Below, piece after piece: positions 34,680 through 43,597 of a DNA stretch of 64,000 nt (position 1 is the stretch's first letter; each line of letters opens with the position of its first letter). Origin of the DNA: Clostridiaceae bacterium Marseille-Q4149. GTDB lineage: Bacteria; Bacillota; Clostridia; Oscillospirales; Oscillospiraceae. The translations under genes were made by a program, and so were the position numbers. Below the pieces are notes generated by a model that was not told the DNA's origin, made no database searches, and saw nothing but the letters and a program-made list of their open reading frames with translations. The stretch covers positions 1,488,001 to 1,552,000 of the forward strand of contig CP073691.1 in the NCBI GenBank assembly GCA_018228685.1, written 5' to 3'.

Positions 34680-35532
34680 CCGCATGGAAGCCGAGCACAA
34701 GCCCTTCTGGGAGATCGTGCTGGAAACGGACATGGACGAGCGCCAGGTGACCCGTCAGCAATCCATGGCAAAAATGCTGACCACCTGGCAATACATGGTG
34801 GACGCGGCGGACACCTACACCGGTCGCCGCCGCAGCGTCAGCGGCCTGGTAGGCGGTGACGGCCTGAAAATGCGGCAGTATTCCATCCGGGGCCGGGCCA
34901 TGTCCGGCGGCTACGTCAGCGAGGTCATCGCCGAGGCCCTGTCCATGGCGGAGTCCAACGCCTGCATGCGCCGCATTGTGGCGGCCCCCACGGCGGGCGC
35001 CTGCGGCGTGCTTCCGGCGGTGCTGCTGCCCATGTGCAAGTATGAGGAGCTGAGCCAGCACCGGATCCTGGAGGCCCTGTATGTGGCCAGCGGCATCGGC
35101 GCGGTGATCGCCTACAAGGCCTGCATCGCCGGTGCCTCCGGCGGCTGTCAGGCGGAGATCGGCACCGCCTCCGCTATGGCGGCGGGAGCCCTGGTGGCCC
35201 TGCGGGACGGCACCGGCCAGCAGATCGGCCACGCCGTGGCCATGGCCCTGAAGAACCTCATGGGCCTGGTGTGCGACCCCGTGGCGGGCCTGGTGGAGGT
35301 CCCCTGCGTCAAGCGCAACGTCATCGGCGCGGTGAATGCCATCAGCGCGGCGGACATGGCCCTGGCCGGCATCGAAAGCCGCATCCCCGTGGACGAGGTC
35401 ATCGACGCCATGGGCGAGGTGGGCCGCCGCATGCCGGTGGAGTTCCGGGAAACCGCCCTGGGCGGCCTGGCCGCCACCCCCACCGGCCGCCGGGTCAAGC
35501 AGCAGATGCACCCGGAGTCCCAGGGATTCTGA
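34648..35532 (+). CDS. sdaAA: L-serine ammonia-lyase, iron-sulfur type, alpha subunit
   Basis: A 294-residue alpha subunit carrying the iron-sulfur site: APTAGACGVLPAVLL, ASGGCQAEIGTASAMAAGAL and CDPVAGLVEVPC supply the cysteines. Three in-frame ATGs lie close together (34639, 34642, 34648). The third is best spaced from AAGGAGG at 34632-34638. The gene is followed by a strong hairpin and a dispersed repeat. Confidence 0.95.
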   Translation: MSLDSMKEIFDRMEAEHKPFWEIVLETDMDERQVTRQQSMAKMLTTWQYMVDAADTYTGRRRSVSGLVGGDGLKMRQYSIRGRAMSGGYVSEVIAEALSMAESNACMRRIVAAPTAGACGVLPAVLLPMCKYEELSQHRILEALYVASGIGAVIAYKACIAGASGGCQAEIGTASAMAAGALVALRDGTGQQIGHAVAMALKNLMGLVCDPVAGLVEVPCVKRNVIGAVNAISAADMALAGIESRIPVDEVIDAMGEVGRRMPVEFRETALGGLAATPTGRRVKQQMHPESQGF

Positions 35533-35580
35533 TTCCTGTTCGCAGTATTTTTCTCAAAAATAACAATCCGTATACAAAAG

Positions 35581-35609
35581 ACATCCCCGATGCATGGCAT
35601 CGGGGATGT
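35581..35609 (+). terminator. Hairpin after sdaAA
   Basis: ACATCCCCGATGC and its complement pair around ATG at 35581-35609. No long T run follows, but the position fits termination. Confidence 0.7.
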
Positions 35610-35614
35610 CTCAG

Positions 35615-35713
35615 TTTGTCAAAAAAGCCTCACAGAGTTTGCCGCCCGCAGGCGGCAAATCAATTGAGATCATTTTCGTCCGGGGCGTGTACCTGGACGA
35701 AAATTCTTCTCAG
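35615..35713. repeat. Dispersed hairpin repeat, copy B
   Basis: Second copy of the element at 6957-7046. It contains hairpin 1 (35638-35646 with 35651-35659). It also contains hairpin 2 with a perfect 10 bp stem, ATTTTCGTCC with GGACGAAAAT (35672-35681 with 35695-35704), around the same 13-base loop GGGGCGTGTACCT. It touches the stop codon of the minus-strand gene that ends at 35710. Confidence 0.8.
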
Positions 35714-36807
35714 ATCACGCCCAGGCCGGCGGCGACCTTGCCGATGAAGTCCTGCACGTTGGTGACCATGGTGGTGGCGGACAGGCTGCCGCGGTCCAGC
35801 AGCTTATTCACCACGAACTCCGCCGCGTCCACGGCGTACAGATACACCGGGCGGATGGTGCCGTCGGGCATCACCCGGAAGGACGGCGTCATGTTGCCGG
35901 TGGCGATGGTGTGCAGCATGGTGGCAAGGCAGATCACGGTGGTGGACTTGCGCACCAGCTCCCGCATGGCGGCTGCGCCCTCGTAGGCGTTGCCGTACAC
36001 CTCCGGCAGCGGCCCGTCGTCCCGGATGGAGCCGGTCAGCACGAAGGGCACATGGTTCTTCACGCAGCCGTAGATGATGCCGTTGTCGATGTGGTAATCC
36101 TCGATAAACTGAGGAATGGACCCGCTGCGGCGGACCTTGTTCAGCACGTCCAGGTGGTTATAGTGTCCGTTGGGCTGAGACTGCTGGGTATAGATATCCT
36201 GGCCCAGTGCCGTGTGCAGCAGCGCACCCTCCAGATCGTGGGTACCCAGGGCGTTGCCCGCCAGCAGGCCGTGGCAGTAGCCGTTGTCGATCAGGGCCTG
36301 CATGGCCTTCCGTGCGCCGTCATCAAAGGCGAAGGCGGGGCCCATGACCCACACGATGTTGCCGTGGTCCTTCTCGTGGCGCAGCAGCTCCACCAGCCGG
36401 TCATAGTCCTTGGCATAGGAGGTCTCCCGGCTGCGGCCCTGGCGGAACACGAACTGATCCTCCAGCGTCTCGCTGTCCTGGGTGAAGCCATTGCAGTGCA
36501 TATAAATGCCGTCCTGGCCGTGCTCGGTGCGGCCCAGGATCACCCGCTGGCCCTTTTTCAGGTTGCGGCTCTCCACCACGGACAGGTGTCCGTCGTCCTC
36601 CAGCACCACGCAGCTGTCCATGCGGCTCTCCTCCGCCAGGGTCCAGCGGCCGTTGATCTTGAAATATTCGGGATACATGGACGTGCTGTGGAACTCCTCG
36701 GGAGCCACGCCGTCCTTTTCCACCGTCTCCCAGCGGGCGTCCGGCGCATTTTTCAGGGACGGCTGGTCAAAGTCGGGATGGTGATAGGCGGGAAATGCAA
36801 AAGCCAT
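35710..36807 (-). CDS. Archaeal-type ornithine cyclodeaminase (TIGR00300/LOR-SDH-like)
   Basis: A 365-residue protein related to the LOR/SDH conserved domain family. Members include the archaeal ornithine cyclodeaminase and the C-terminal domain of cyanobacterial ArgZ/AgrE. Segments such as GNALGTHDLEGALLHTALGQ and the C-terminal TMVTNVQDFIGKVAAGLG are family-like. It follows arginine deiminase and ornithine carbamoyltransferase genes on one strand, so it probably turns ornithine into proline and ammonia. Proline would be a Stickland electron acceptor. The activity is inferred from homology and context. Confidence 0.75.
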   Translation of the reverse strand: MAFAFPAYHHPDFDQPSLKNAPDARWETVEKDGVAPEEFHSTSMYPEYFKINGRWTLAEESRMDSCVVLEDDGHLSVVESRNLKKGQRVILGRTEHGQDGIYMHCNGFTQDSETLEDQFVFRQGRSRETSYAKDYDRLVELLRHEKDHGNIVWVMGPAFAFDDGARKAMQALIDNGYCHGLLAGNALGTHDLEGALLHTALGQDIYTQQSQPNGHYNHLDVLNKVRRSGSIPQFIEDYHIDNGIIYGCVKNHVPFVLTGSIRDDGPLPEVYGNAYEGAAAMRELVRKSTTVICLATMLHTIATGNMTPSFRVMPDGTIRPVYLYAVDAAEFVVNKLLDRGSLSATTMVTNVQDFIGKVAAGLGVI

Positions 36808-36822
36808 GGGGCGTCTCCTTTC

Positions 36823-37815
36823 TCAGTGCAGGGTGGCGTAGATCACGGCCTTGATGGTGTGCATCCGGTTCTCGGCCTCGTCAAACACCACGGACTGCTT
36901 GCTCTCGAACACCTGGTCGGTGACCTCCATCTCGGTGATGCCGAACTTCTTGGCAATGTCTGCGCCGATGGTGGTGCGGGTGTCGTGGAAGGAGGGCAGG
37001 CAGTGCATGAAGATGGCGCCGGGGGCGGTCATGGCCATGACCTTCTCGTTGACCTGATAAGGGGTCAGCAGGCGGATGCGCTCGGACCACACGCTGTCGG
37101 GCTCACCCATGGAGACCCAGATATCGGTGTAGATCACGTCGGCGTCAGTTGCGCCCTGGGTCACATCCTCGGTGAGGGTCACGCTGCCGCCGGTCTCCCG
37201 GGCGATGTCCCGGGCCTTTTCCACCAGCCACTCCTCGGGGAACAGTTCCTTAGGCGCGCAGGCGGTGAAGTGCATGCCCATCTTGGCGCAGGCCACCATC
37301 AGGGAGTTGCCCATGTTGTTGCGGGCATCGCCGAAATAGGTGAAGCGCACGCCCTTCAGCCGACCCAGCTTCTCCTCGATGGTCAGCAGGTCCGCCAGCA
37401 TCTGGGTGGGGTGGAACTGATCGGTGAGGCCGTTCCACACGGGCACGCCCGCATGGTCGGACAGCTCCTGCACCAGATCCTGGCTGAAGCCGCGGTACTC
37501 GATGCCGTCATACATCCGGCCCAGCACCCGGGCGGTGTCGGCGATGGACTCCTTCTTGCCCATCTGGCTGCTGCCGGGCTCCAGATACGTCACGCCCATG
37601 CCCAGGTCCATACCGGCCACCTCGAAGGAGCACCGGGTGCGGGTGGAGGTCTTTTCAAACAGCAGCACGATGTTCTTCCCCTCCAGCCAGCGGTGGGGCA
37701 CACCGGCGCGCTTCATATCCTTGAAATTTTTGGACAGGTCCAGCAGATAACGGATCTCCGCCGGGGTATAGTCCAGCAGCTTCAGAAAGCTTCTTCCTCT
37801 GATATTCACAGCCAT
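36823..37815 (-). CDS. Ornithine carbamoyltransferase
   Basis: A 330-residue transcarbamylase. The carbamoyl-phosphate motif STRTRCSFE and the ornithine/citrulline loop [10 protein letters not shown] are visible. Beside arginine deiminase it most likely works catabolically (citrulline plus phosphate to ornithine plus carbamoyl phosphate), that is as ArcB rather than ArgF. No carbamate kinase gene is present in the window. It lies 15 bases upstream of the cyclodeaminase gene. Confidence 0.93.
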   Translation of the reverse strand: MAVNIRGRSFLKLLDYTPAEIRYLLDLSKNFKDMKRAGVPHRWLEGKNIVLLFEKTSTRTRCSFEVAGMDLGMGVTYLEPGSSQMGKKESIADTARVLGRMYDGIEYRGFSQDLVQELSDHAGVPVWNGLTDQFHPTQMLADLLTIEEKLGRLKGVRFTYFGDARNNMGNSLMVACAKMGMHFTACAPKELFPEEWLVEKARDIARETGGSVTLTEDVTQGATDADVIYTDIWVSMGEPDSVWSERIRLLTPYQVNEKVMAMTAPGAIFMHCLPSFHDTRTTIGADIAKKFGITEMEVTDQVFESKQSVVFDEAENRMHTIKAVIYATLH

Positions 37816-37860
37816 GATGATGTTCTCCCTTTCTATTGATAAATATTGATGGATATTCTC

Positions 37861-39084
37861 TCAGATCTCGTCCCGCCACAGGGGCATGCTCATGCACCGG
37901 GGGCCACCCCGGCCCCGGGACAGCTCGGCGCTGGGCATTTTCAGCACCCGGATGCCGCTGTCCTCCAGGATCTGGTTGGTGACATAGTTCCGGTCGTACA
38001 CCACCACCACGCCGGGGGCGATGCAGAGGGTGTTGGACCCGTCGTTCCACTGCTCCCGCTCGGCGGCGATCTGGCTGCTGCCGCCGCAGCGGATCAGCTG
38101 CACCCGGTCCAGACCCAGATAGCCCGCCAGCACCTGCTCCAGGGGGCCGCTGACCTCCCGGGTGGTGAGCTTGCCCTGTCCCCGGCCCGTCAGCTCGAAG
38201 ATCCGCAGGGTGCCCAGGATCCCCGGATGCACCGTGAATTTGTCCACGTCCACCTGGGTGAACACGGTATCCAGATGCATGAACGCCCGGGTGCTGGGGA
38301 TTTCAAAAGCCAGCACCGTGTCGATCTCGGAGCTCTCGTCGGCGAAGATGGCCGATGCCAGCTGCTCGATGGCCTCCGGCTGGGTCCGCTGGGAGATACC
38401 CACTCCCAGCACCCGGCGGCTCAGGTTCAGGATGTCCCCGCCCTCGATCCAGAAATACTGGTCCGGCGTATAGTACAGAGGCACCTGCCCGGCGTAGTCC
38501 GGATGATGCCGCAGCACATAGTCGCCGTACAGGGTCTCCCGGTTGCGGGTGTCCGTGAACATATGGTTCAGGCTCACGCCCCGGCCGATGCAGGCGAAGG
38601 GGTCCCGGGTGAAATACAGGTTGGGGATCGGCGGCATCAGGAACCGGGCCCCGGTGTGCACCAGGCTGGACAGCCGTCCCTGCTCGTTGGGGAACACATC
38701 CTGATACGACACGCCCTCCATGGTTTTCAGCACCAGCTCCAGGGGGTCCTGGATATCCAGCAGATACCGCTTCAGGTCGCCCCGGTATCCCATGGCGGTG
38801 CTGCCGGCCCGGCGGATGGTCTCCTCCACAAACCGGCGGCGCAGCTCCTCGTCTCCTGCCAGCACCTGGGCCGTCAGGTCCTCCAGATAGACCACCTCCG
38901 CCCCGTTGTCCCGCAGGATCTGGGCAAAGCAGTCGTGCTCCCGCTGAGCGCCGTACAGATAGGGAATATCGTCAAACAGCAGCTGGCCCATGGTATTGGG
39001 GCTCAGATGCTCCAGCTCCCGGCCCGGCCGCTGCAGAAGCACCCGCTTCAAAGGGCCGATCTCGCTTTTAACGCAAATGGGCAT
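37861..39084 (-). CDS. arcA: Arginine deiminase
   Basis: A 407-residue guanidine hydrolase that converts arginine to citrulline and ammonia. Characteristic segments include FTRDPFACIGRGVS, the HxD/E catalytic region MHLDTVFTQVD, and the C-terminal GRGGPRCMSMPL with the nucleophilic cysteine. It is the first gene of a three-gene minus-strand operon and diverges from a regulator gene across a 294-base intergenic region. Confidence 0.96.
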   Translation of the reverse strand: MPICVKSEIGPLKRVLLQRPGRELEHLSPNTMGQLLFDDIPYLYGAQREHDCFAQILRDNGAEVVYLEDLTAQVLAGDEELRRRFVEETIRRAGSTAMGYRGDLKRYLLDIQDPLELVLKTMEGVSYQDVFPNEQGRLSSLVHTGARFLMPPIPNLYFTRDPFACIGRGVSLNHMFTDTRNRETLYGDYVLRHHPDYAGQVPLYYTPDQYFWIEGGDILNLSRRVLGVGISQRTQPEAIEQLASAIFADESSEIDTVLAFEIPSTRAFMHLDTVFTQVDVDKFTVHPGILGTLRIFELTGRGQGKLTTREVSGPLEQVLAGYLGLDRVQLIRCGGSSQIAAEREQWNDGSNTLCIAPGVVVVYDRNYVTNQILEDSGIRVLKMPSAELSRGRGGPRCMSMPLWRDEI

Positions 39085-39378
39085 GGAATTTCCTCCTCTC
39101 CAGTTCTCCCCTATTTTACCAGATTTCCGGTCCGATTTCTCACCCTGACGCGGCCCGATTTTTGTATTTTAACCGATGTTTTGTCCCGGTACTTTGACAC
39201 TTTATTGTAATAATACTCGCTTCCCACCGGGTTACTCTGTAAATTCATGCGTTTTTTGCCCGGCCGTCCAGATAAAACAGGTCGTTTTTGTACAAGATTT
39301 TCTGCGCAAAATGTCCCATTCCCCCTTGGCAGCGCCGCCCGTATGTGGTAAAATAACCCCCATAAGGAGGGGACATTC
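39085..39378. promoter_or_regulatory. Divergent intergenic region arcA / AraC-type regulator
   Basis: This AT-rich region should hold the arcA promoter on the minus strand (several AT-rich -10-like boxes, none with a convincing -35). It also holds a clear plus-strand promoter, TTGGCA (39326-39331) and TAAAAT (39349-39354), 17 bp apart. No gene is seen. It is a likely binding area for the adjacent regulator. Confidence 0.65.
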
Positions 39379-40605
39379 ATGAAACAGACCATCGCCCTGC
39401 AAACCCCCGGGCGGTCCGACCTGGACCAAAGCAGCCTGTTCTCTTTTGACCAATTCACCGCCGCCCGGCCCACGGCCCCGGTGATCCACCGGGACGCCCG
39501 GTTTCTCCTGGTCCGCAGCGGCAGCGGCGTTATCCGGCTCCAGGGCCGGGAGTATCCCCTGTCCGCCGGAAGCCTGGCGGCCATCCTGCCCTGGCAGATC
39601 AGCGAGATCGTCCGGGTGGACGAGCCGTTGGCCTGCAGCGTCATCGCCTATCACTACGACACCGTGGCCCGGGCCGCCCATCTGTTCCGGGGGGAGGATG
39701 GCCAGCCCATGCCCATGGCCCGGCTGATGGAGACGGTGCCGGTGCTGGAGCTGTCTCCCCGGCAGCGGGCGGAGGCCGGACGCATTGCTGACGGTCTGTC
39801 CCGGGAGCTGGGTCTTGCGTCCCTTCAGGAGGAGGGACAGCTGTTTTCCAGTCTCAATGCCGTGAGCCTGCTGGTGCAGCTGACGGTGCTGTTCGCCCGG
39901 CAGGCCCTGGCGGCGGACCGCCCCGCTGATGCCCAGGGTCCCGACCACCGGGAGCTGCTGCGGTATATGTACCTCCACTGCGGCCAGAAGCTGACGCTCC
40001 AGCAGCTGGCGGACGTGTTCGGGTGCAGCCGCTCCACCGTCAGCGCCCGAATCACCGCCATGACGGGGCTGTCCTTTTTCGACCTGCTCAACGAAATGCG
40101 CATCGGCAAAACCGCCGACTATCTGCTGTATACGGACCTGACCCTGAAGGAGCTGGCGGAAATTCTGGGCTATGTGGACGAGTCCCACATCTCCAAGGTG
40201 TTTGCCGCCCGGCTGGGCACCCGCATCGGCCAGTACCGGGCCACCTATCAGAAGGTGCAGAACATCTGCCAGATTGAGGAGAGCCGCCTGGGGTACAGTC
40301 TGGTGCAGCACATCTGCCGTCACTACCGGGAGGACCTCAGCGCCGCCGGGGTGGCCCGGGCCTTCGGCATTTCCGTCCAGCAGCTCAACCGCACCCTGCT
40401 GTGCCAGGTGGAGCTGAATTTTGAGGATTTCCTGGCCCTGATCCGGGTGAACCGGGCCTGTAAGCTGCTGACCACCACCCGCATGACGGTGCTGGACATC
40501 GCCCTGGAGGTGGGCTACCGCAACGCCAAGACCCTGAACCGGAATTTCCTGAAATACCGCCTCATGACCCCCAGCGCCTACCGCGCCGCCAACTCCGGCC
40601 AGTAA
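39379..40605 (+). CDS. AraC-family regulator with two DNA-binding domains
   Basis: A 408-residue protein. Residues 1-110 look like a cupin sensor domain (DARFLLVRSGSGVIRLQGREYPLSAGSLAAILPW). Two separate AraC-type helix-turn-helix modules follow. One lies at roughly 185-290 (LTLQQLADVFGCSRSTVSARI, DLTLKELAEILGYVDESHISKVF). The other lies at roughly 305-405 (LSAAGVARAFGISVQQLNRTL, MTVLDIALEVGYRNAKTLNRNF). Duplication of the whole DNA-binding domain in one chain is unusual. It diverges from the arginine operon, which is its most likely target. Confidence 0.85.
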   Translation: MKQTIALQTPGRSDLDQSSLFSFDQFTAARPTAPVIHRDARFLLVRSGSGVIRLQGREYPLSAGSLAAILPWQISEIVRVDEPLACSVIAYHYDTVARAAHLFRGEDGQPMPMARLMETVPVLELSPRQRAEAGRIADGLSRELGLASLQEEGQLFSSLNAVSLLVQLTVLFARQALAADRPADAQGPDHRELLRYMYLHCGQKLTLQQLADVFGCSRSTVSARITAMTGLSFFDLLNEMRIGKTADYLLYTDLTLKELAEILGYVDESHISKVFAARLGTRIGQYRATYQKVQNICQIEESRLGYSLVQHICRHYREDLSAAGVARAFGISVQQLNRTLLCQVELNFEDFLALIRVNRACKLLTTTRMTVLDIALEVGYRNAKTLNRNFLKYRLMTPSAYRAANSGQ

Positions 40606-40625
40606 ATTCTCCTCTCTCCTGCTGC

Positions 40626-40662
40626 AAAAAACCCGCTGCCGTTCTCCCGGCAGCGGGTTTTT
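40626..40662 (+). terminator. Terminator after the AraC-type gene
   Basis: Stem AAAACCCGCTGCC with GGCAGCGGGTTTTT, T run included. A second small hairpin (GGCCCGCTG/CAGCGGGCC) lies at 40667-40690. Confidence 0.9.
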
Positions 40663-40744
40663 ATGCGGCCCGCTGAGGGCAGCGGGCCCTACAGGCGCTC
40701 TATCGGCGATTCTCTGCCGCGATAATCACCGTTCCCTTCCCCCC

Positions 40745-40773
40745 TTGCAAATCCCCGGAAAATAGGGTATACT
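40745..40773 (+). promoter_or_regulatory. Promoter of pepD
   Basis: TTGCAA at 40745-40750 and TATACT at 40768-40773 are 17 bp apart. Confidence 0.7.
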
Positions 40774-40806
40774 GACCCTGGAAAATATATAAAAGGAGCG
40801 TGCATT

Positions 40807-42243
40807 ATGGCTGTTTTGAATCATCTGGAGCCCCAGCGTGTTTTTCGTTTCTTCGAGGAGCTGTGCGCCATCCCCCACGGTTCCGGCAACACCAAGGCCG
40901 TCAGCGACTGGCTGGTGGACTTTGCCAAGGCCCGGGGCCTGCGGTATGTCCAGGACCAGCTGAACAACGTGGTGATCTTCCGGGACGCCACCCCCGGCTA
41001 TGAGTCGGCGGAGCCTGTGATCCTCCAGGGTCACATGGACATGGTCTGCGAAAAGGAGCCCGGCTGCACCAAGGACATGGCCGCCGAGGGCCTGGACCTG
41101 GTGCTGGAGGGCGACACCGTTTCCGCCAGGGGCACCACCCTGGGCGGCGACGACGGCATTGCCGTGGCCATGGCCATGGCCATACTGGACGATGATTCCC
41201 TGTCCCACCCGGCCATCGAGGCCATCTTCACCGTGGACGAGGAAACCGGTATGTACGGCGCCGAGGGCCTGGACGTGTCCGTTCTCAAGGGCCGCCGGAT
41301 GCTGAACATGGACTCCGAGGACGAGGGCATTTTCACCGTCAGCTGCGCCGGCGGCGCCCGGGCCGACTGCTGCCTGCCCGTGACCCGCAGTGCCTTCAGC
41401 GCCCCGGTGCAGGAGATCGCCGTCACCGGCCTGGTGGGCGGTCACTCCGGCGCGGAGATCGACAAGGGCCGCGCCAACAGCAGCATGCTGCTGGGCCGGG
41501 TCCTGTACGCCCTGGAGCAGAAAACGCCCCTGCGGGTGATCTCCGTCAGCGGCGGCCTGAAGGACAACGCCATTCCCACCGCCTCCGTGGCCCTGGTGGC
41601 CGCCGACGCCAGCGCCGTCCAGGCCGTCTGCGCCGAAATGGACGCCGCCTTCAAAAAGGAATACCGGGTCAACGACCCGGCCATCACCGTCTCCGTCCGC
41701 CCGGCGGAAACCGACCTGCTGCCCCTGGATGAAAGCTCCAGCCGCAGCGTGGTGTGTATGCTCACCTGCCTGCCCAACGGCATCCAGGCCATGAGCGCCG
41801 ATATGCCCGGCCTGGTGCAGACCTCCCTGAACCTGGGTATCCTCACCACCGGGGACGACGCCGTTCACGCCTCTTTCAGCGTCCGCAGCAGCGTGGCCAC
41901 CCAGAAGCAGATGCTCATCCAGCGCCTTCGCTGCCTGATGGAGCGGCTGGGCGGCTCCGTCAGCACCCACGGCGAATACCCCGGCTGGGAGTATATGCCC
42001 CAGTCCCCCCTGCGGGACCTGATGGTCCAGGTGTTCACCGACCAGTACGGCTACGCCCCCAAGGTGGAGGCCATCCACGCCGGTCTGGAGTGCGGTCTGT
42101 TCTCCGCCAAGCTGTCGGGTCTGGACTGCGTGTCCTTCGGCCCCGACCTGAAGGAAATTCACACCTTCCGGGAGTCCATGTCCGTGGCCTCCGTGCAGCG
42201 GGTGTATGCCATGGTGGTGGAGACCCTCAAGCGTATGCATTGA
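40807..42243 (+). CDS. pepD: Aminoacyl-histidine dipeptidase (M20)
   Basis: A 478-residue M20/M28-superfamily dipeptidase of the PepD type. Metal-binding motifs are visible: GHMDMV, TLGGDDGIAVA and VDEETGMYGAEGL, then GVECGLF-like (HAGLECGLFSAK). It cleaves a broad range of dipeptides in the cytoplasm, which suits a peptide-fermenting organism. Confidence 0.93.
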   Translation: MAVLNHLEPQRVFRFFEELCAIPHGSGNTKAVSDWLVDFAKARGLRYVQDQLNNVVIFRDATPGYESAEPVILQGHMDMVCEKEPGCTKDMAAEGLDLVLEGDTVSARGTTLGGDDGIAVAMAMAILDDDSLSHPAIEAIFTVDEETGMYGAEGLDVSVLKGRRMLNMDSEDEGIFTVSCAGGARADCCLPVTRSAFSAPVQEIAVTGLVGGHSGAEIDKGRANSSMLLGRVLYALEQKTPLRVISVSGGLKDNAIPTASVALVAADASAVQAVCAEMDAAFKKEYRVNDPAITVSVRPAETDLLPLDESSSRSVVCMLTCLPNGIQAMSADMPGLVQTSLNLGILTTGDDAVHASFSVRSSVATQKQMLIQRLRCLMERLGGSVSTHGEYPGWEYMPQSPLRDLMVQVFTDQYGYAPKVEAIHAGLECGLFSAKLSGLDCVSFGPDLKEIHTFRESMSVASVQRVYAMVVETLKRMH

Positions 42244-42331
42244 CCCGGTGTGTCCCTGCCCTGTCCCGGGTCAGAACCCGGGACATCCCAGGGTGTATCG
42301 GGACAAAATTCGCGATAAATGAGGTAAGTTC

Positions 42332-42682
42332 ATGTTTTATATCTGGTGGCCCGCGTATATTGTCCCGGGCCTGATGGTGCTGGCGGGCTTTGCGGGGCAG
42401 CTGCTGCCGGGCCGGAAATACCGCAGTCCCCAGGGCCCCCTGGCTCCCGAGCGGCAGAAATTCGCCGACAGCCTGTTTCTGAAGCTGCTGCGGCAGTCCG
42501 GCCCGGTCTTTGCGGCTCTGTCGTTTATGATTATGCGTTCTGTGCGGCTGATGGCAATCACTGGGCAGCAGATTCTGCTGTATATCGCCGTAATTCTGCA
42601 AATTATCGGGGCGGTGGCCCTGATATTGCCGGTGGAGCGCAATCTAAAAGCGTATTTTGACGACCAGGAGGATGAAACATGA
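42332..42682 (+). CDS. Small membrane protein of unknown function
   Basis: A 116-residue protein with one hydrophobic segment at the N-terminus (WWPAYIVPGLMVLAGFAGQLL) and a second near the C-terminus (ILLYIAVILQIIGAVALIL). No recognised domain. It overlaps ispE by four bases (ATGA), so it is translated with it. Confidence 0.7.
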   Translation: MFYIWWPAYIVPGLMVLAGFAGQLLPGRKYRSPQGPLAPERQKFADSLFLKLLRQSGPVFAALSFMIMRSVRLMAITGQQILLYIAVILQIIGAVALILPVERNLKAYFDDQEDET

Positions 42683-43530
42683 GCATCACCGAGCTGGCTC
42701 CTGCCAAGCTGAACCTGACCCTGGACGTAGGGGCCCGCCGCCCGGACGGGTACCACGAGGTCACCTCCGTCATGCAGAGCGCCGCTCTATATGACGTTGT
42801 AACGCTGGAAACCGTTGAAACAGACGATATTGCGGTGGAATGCCCCGGCACCGACCTGCCCACCGGGCCGGACAACCTGGCCTGGAAAGCGGCGGACGTC
42901 TTTTTTCAGGAGACAAATATCCCCCATACAGGGATTATCATCCGATTGGAGAAGAAGATCCCCTCCCAGGCCGGTCTTGGAGGCGGCAGCAGTGACGCCG
43001 CCTCCGTATTGCGGGGCATGAGACGTTTATTCAGCATCAATGTGTCCGATGAAGCGTTAGAAACCATGGCCGCCCGGGTGGGCAGCGACGTTCCCTACTG
43101 TGTCCGGGGCGGAACCGCCCTGGCCCGGGGCCGGGGCGAACGGCTTACCGCTCTTTTGCCGCTTCCTATGTGCTGGTTCGTTATTGTGAAGCCCCCGGTG
43201 GCCCACTCCACCGCCGTGATGTTCCGGAAGCTGGACGAGATCGCCATTGCAAACCGCCCGGATTCCGATGCCATGGCCAAAGCACTGGAAATTGGCGACC
43301 TGGCGCATATTTGCCGTCTGGTGGGGAACGTTTTTGAGCAGGCCCTGCCGGAGGACAGTGAGGTTTTCACCATTCGCCGCCAGCTTTCCCGTCTGGGAGC
43401 CGACGCCGCGTGCATGACCGGCTCCGGTTCCGCCGTGATGGGGCTGTTCCGCCGGGAGGAAACCGCCCGGCTGGCCGCCCGGGAGCTGGAAAAATCCTAT
43501 CCCCTGACTTTTTTGGCCCCCCGGCTGTGA
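42679..43530 (+). CDS. ispE: 4-diphosphocytidyl-2-C-methyl-D-erythritol kinase
   Basis: A 283-residue GHMP kinase of the MEP isoprenoid pathway. The N-terminal APAKLNLTLDVGARRPDGYH and the ATP-binding motif SQAGLGGGSSDAAS are diagnostic, and the C-terminal MTGSGSAVMGLF motif is present. It overlaps the small membrane protein gene upstream. A hairpin terminator follows 20 bases after its stop. Confidence 0.96.
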   Translation: MSITELAPAKLNLTLDVGARRPDGYHEVTSVMQSAALYDVVTLETVETDDIAVECPGTDLPTGPDNLAWKAADVFFQETNIPHTGIIIRLEKKIPSQAGLGGGSSDAASVLRGMRRLFSINVSDEALETMAARVGSDVPYCVRGGTALARGRGERLTALLPLPMCWFVIVKPPVAHSTAVMFRKLDEIAIANRPDSDAMAKALEIGDLAHICRLVGNVFEQALPEDSEVFTIRRQLSRLGADAACMTGSGSAVMGLFRREETARLAARELEKSYPLTFLAPRL

Positions 43531-43535
43531 AACCG

Positions 43536-43565
43536 GTATAAAATACGAAAACGCCGTCCATACTG
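43536..43565 (+). promoter_or_regulatory. Possible forespore (SigF/SigG) promoter of spoIIR
   Basis: GTATA at 43536-43540 and CATACTG at 43559-43565 are 18 bp apart, matching the related SigG consensus well and the SigF -35. In Bacillus spoIIR is transcribed by SigF. Confidence 0.4.
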
Positions 43566-43595
43566 TAGGAAATTCCTGCATAGGACGGTGTTTTT
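43546..43595 (+). terminator. Hairpin between ispE and spoIIR
   Basis: AAACGCCGTCC and GGACGGTGTTT enclose a smaller stem (TGTAGG/CCTGCA), and a T5 run follows. The T run ends two bases before the spoIIR ATG. Confidence 0.75.
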
Positions 43596-43597
43596 GT

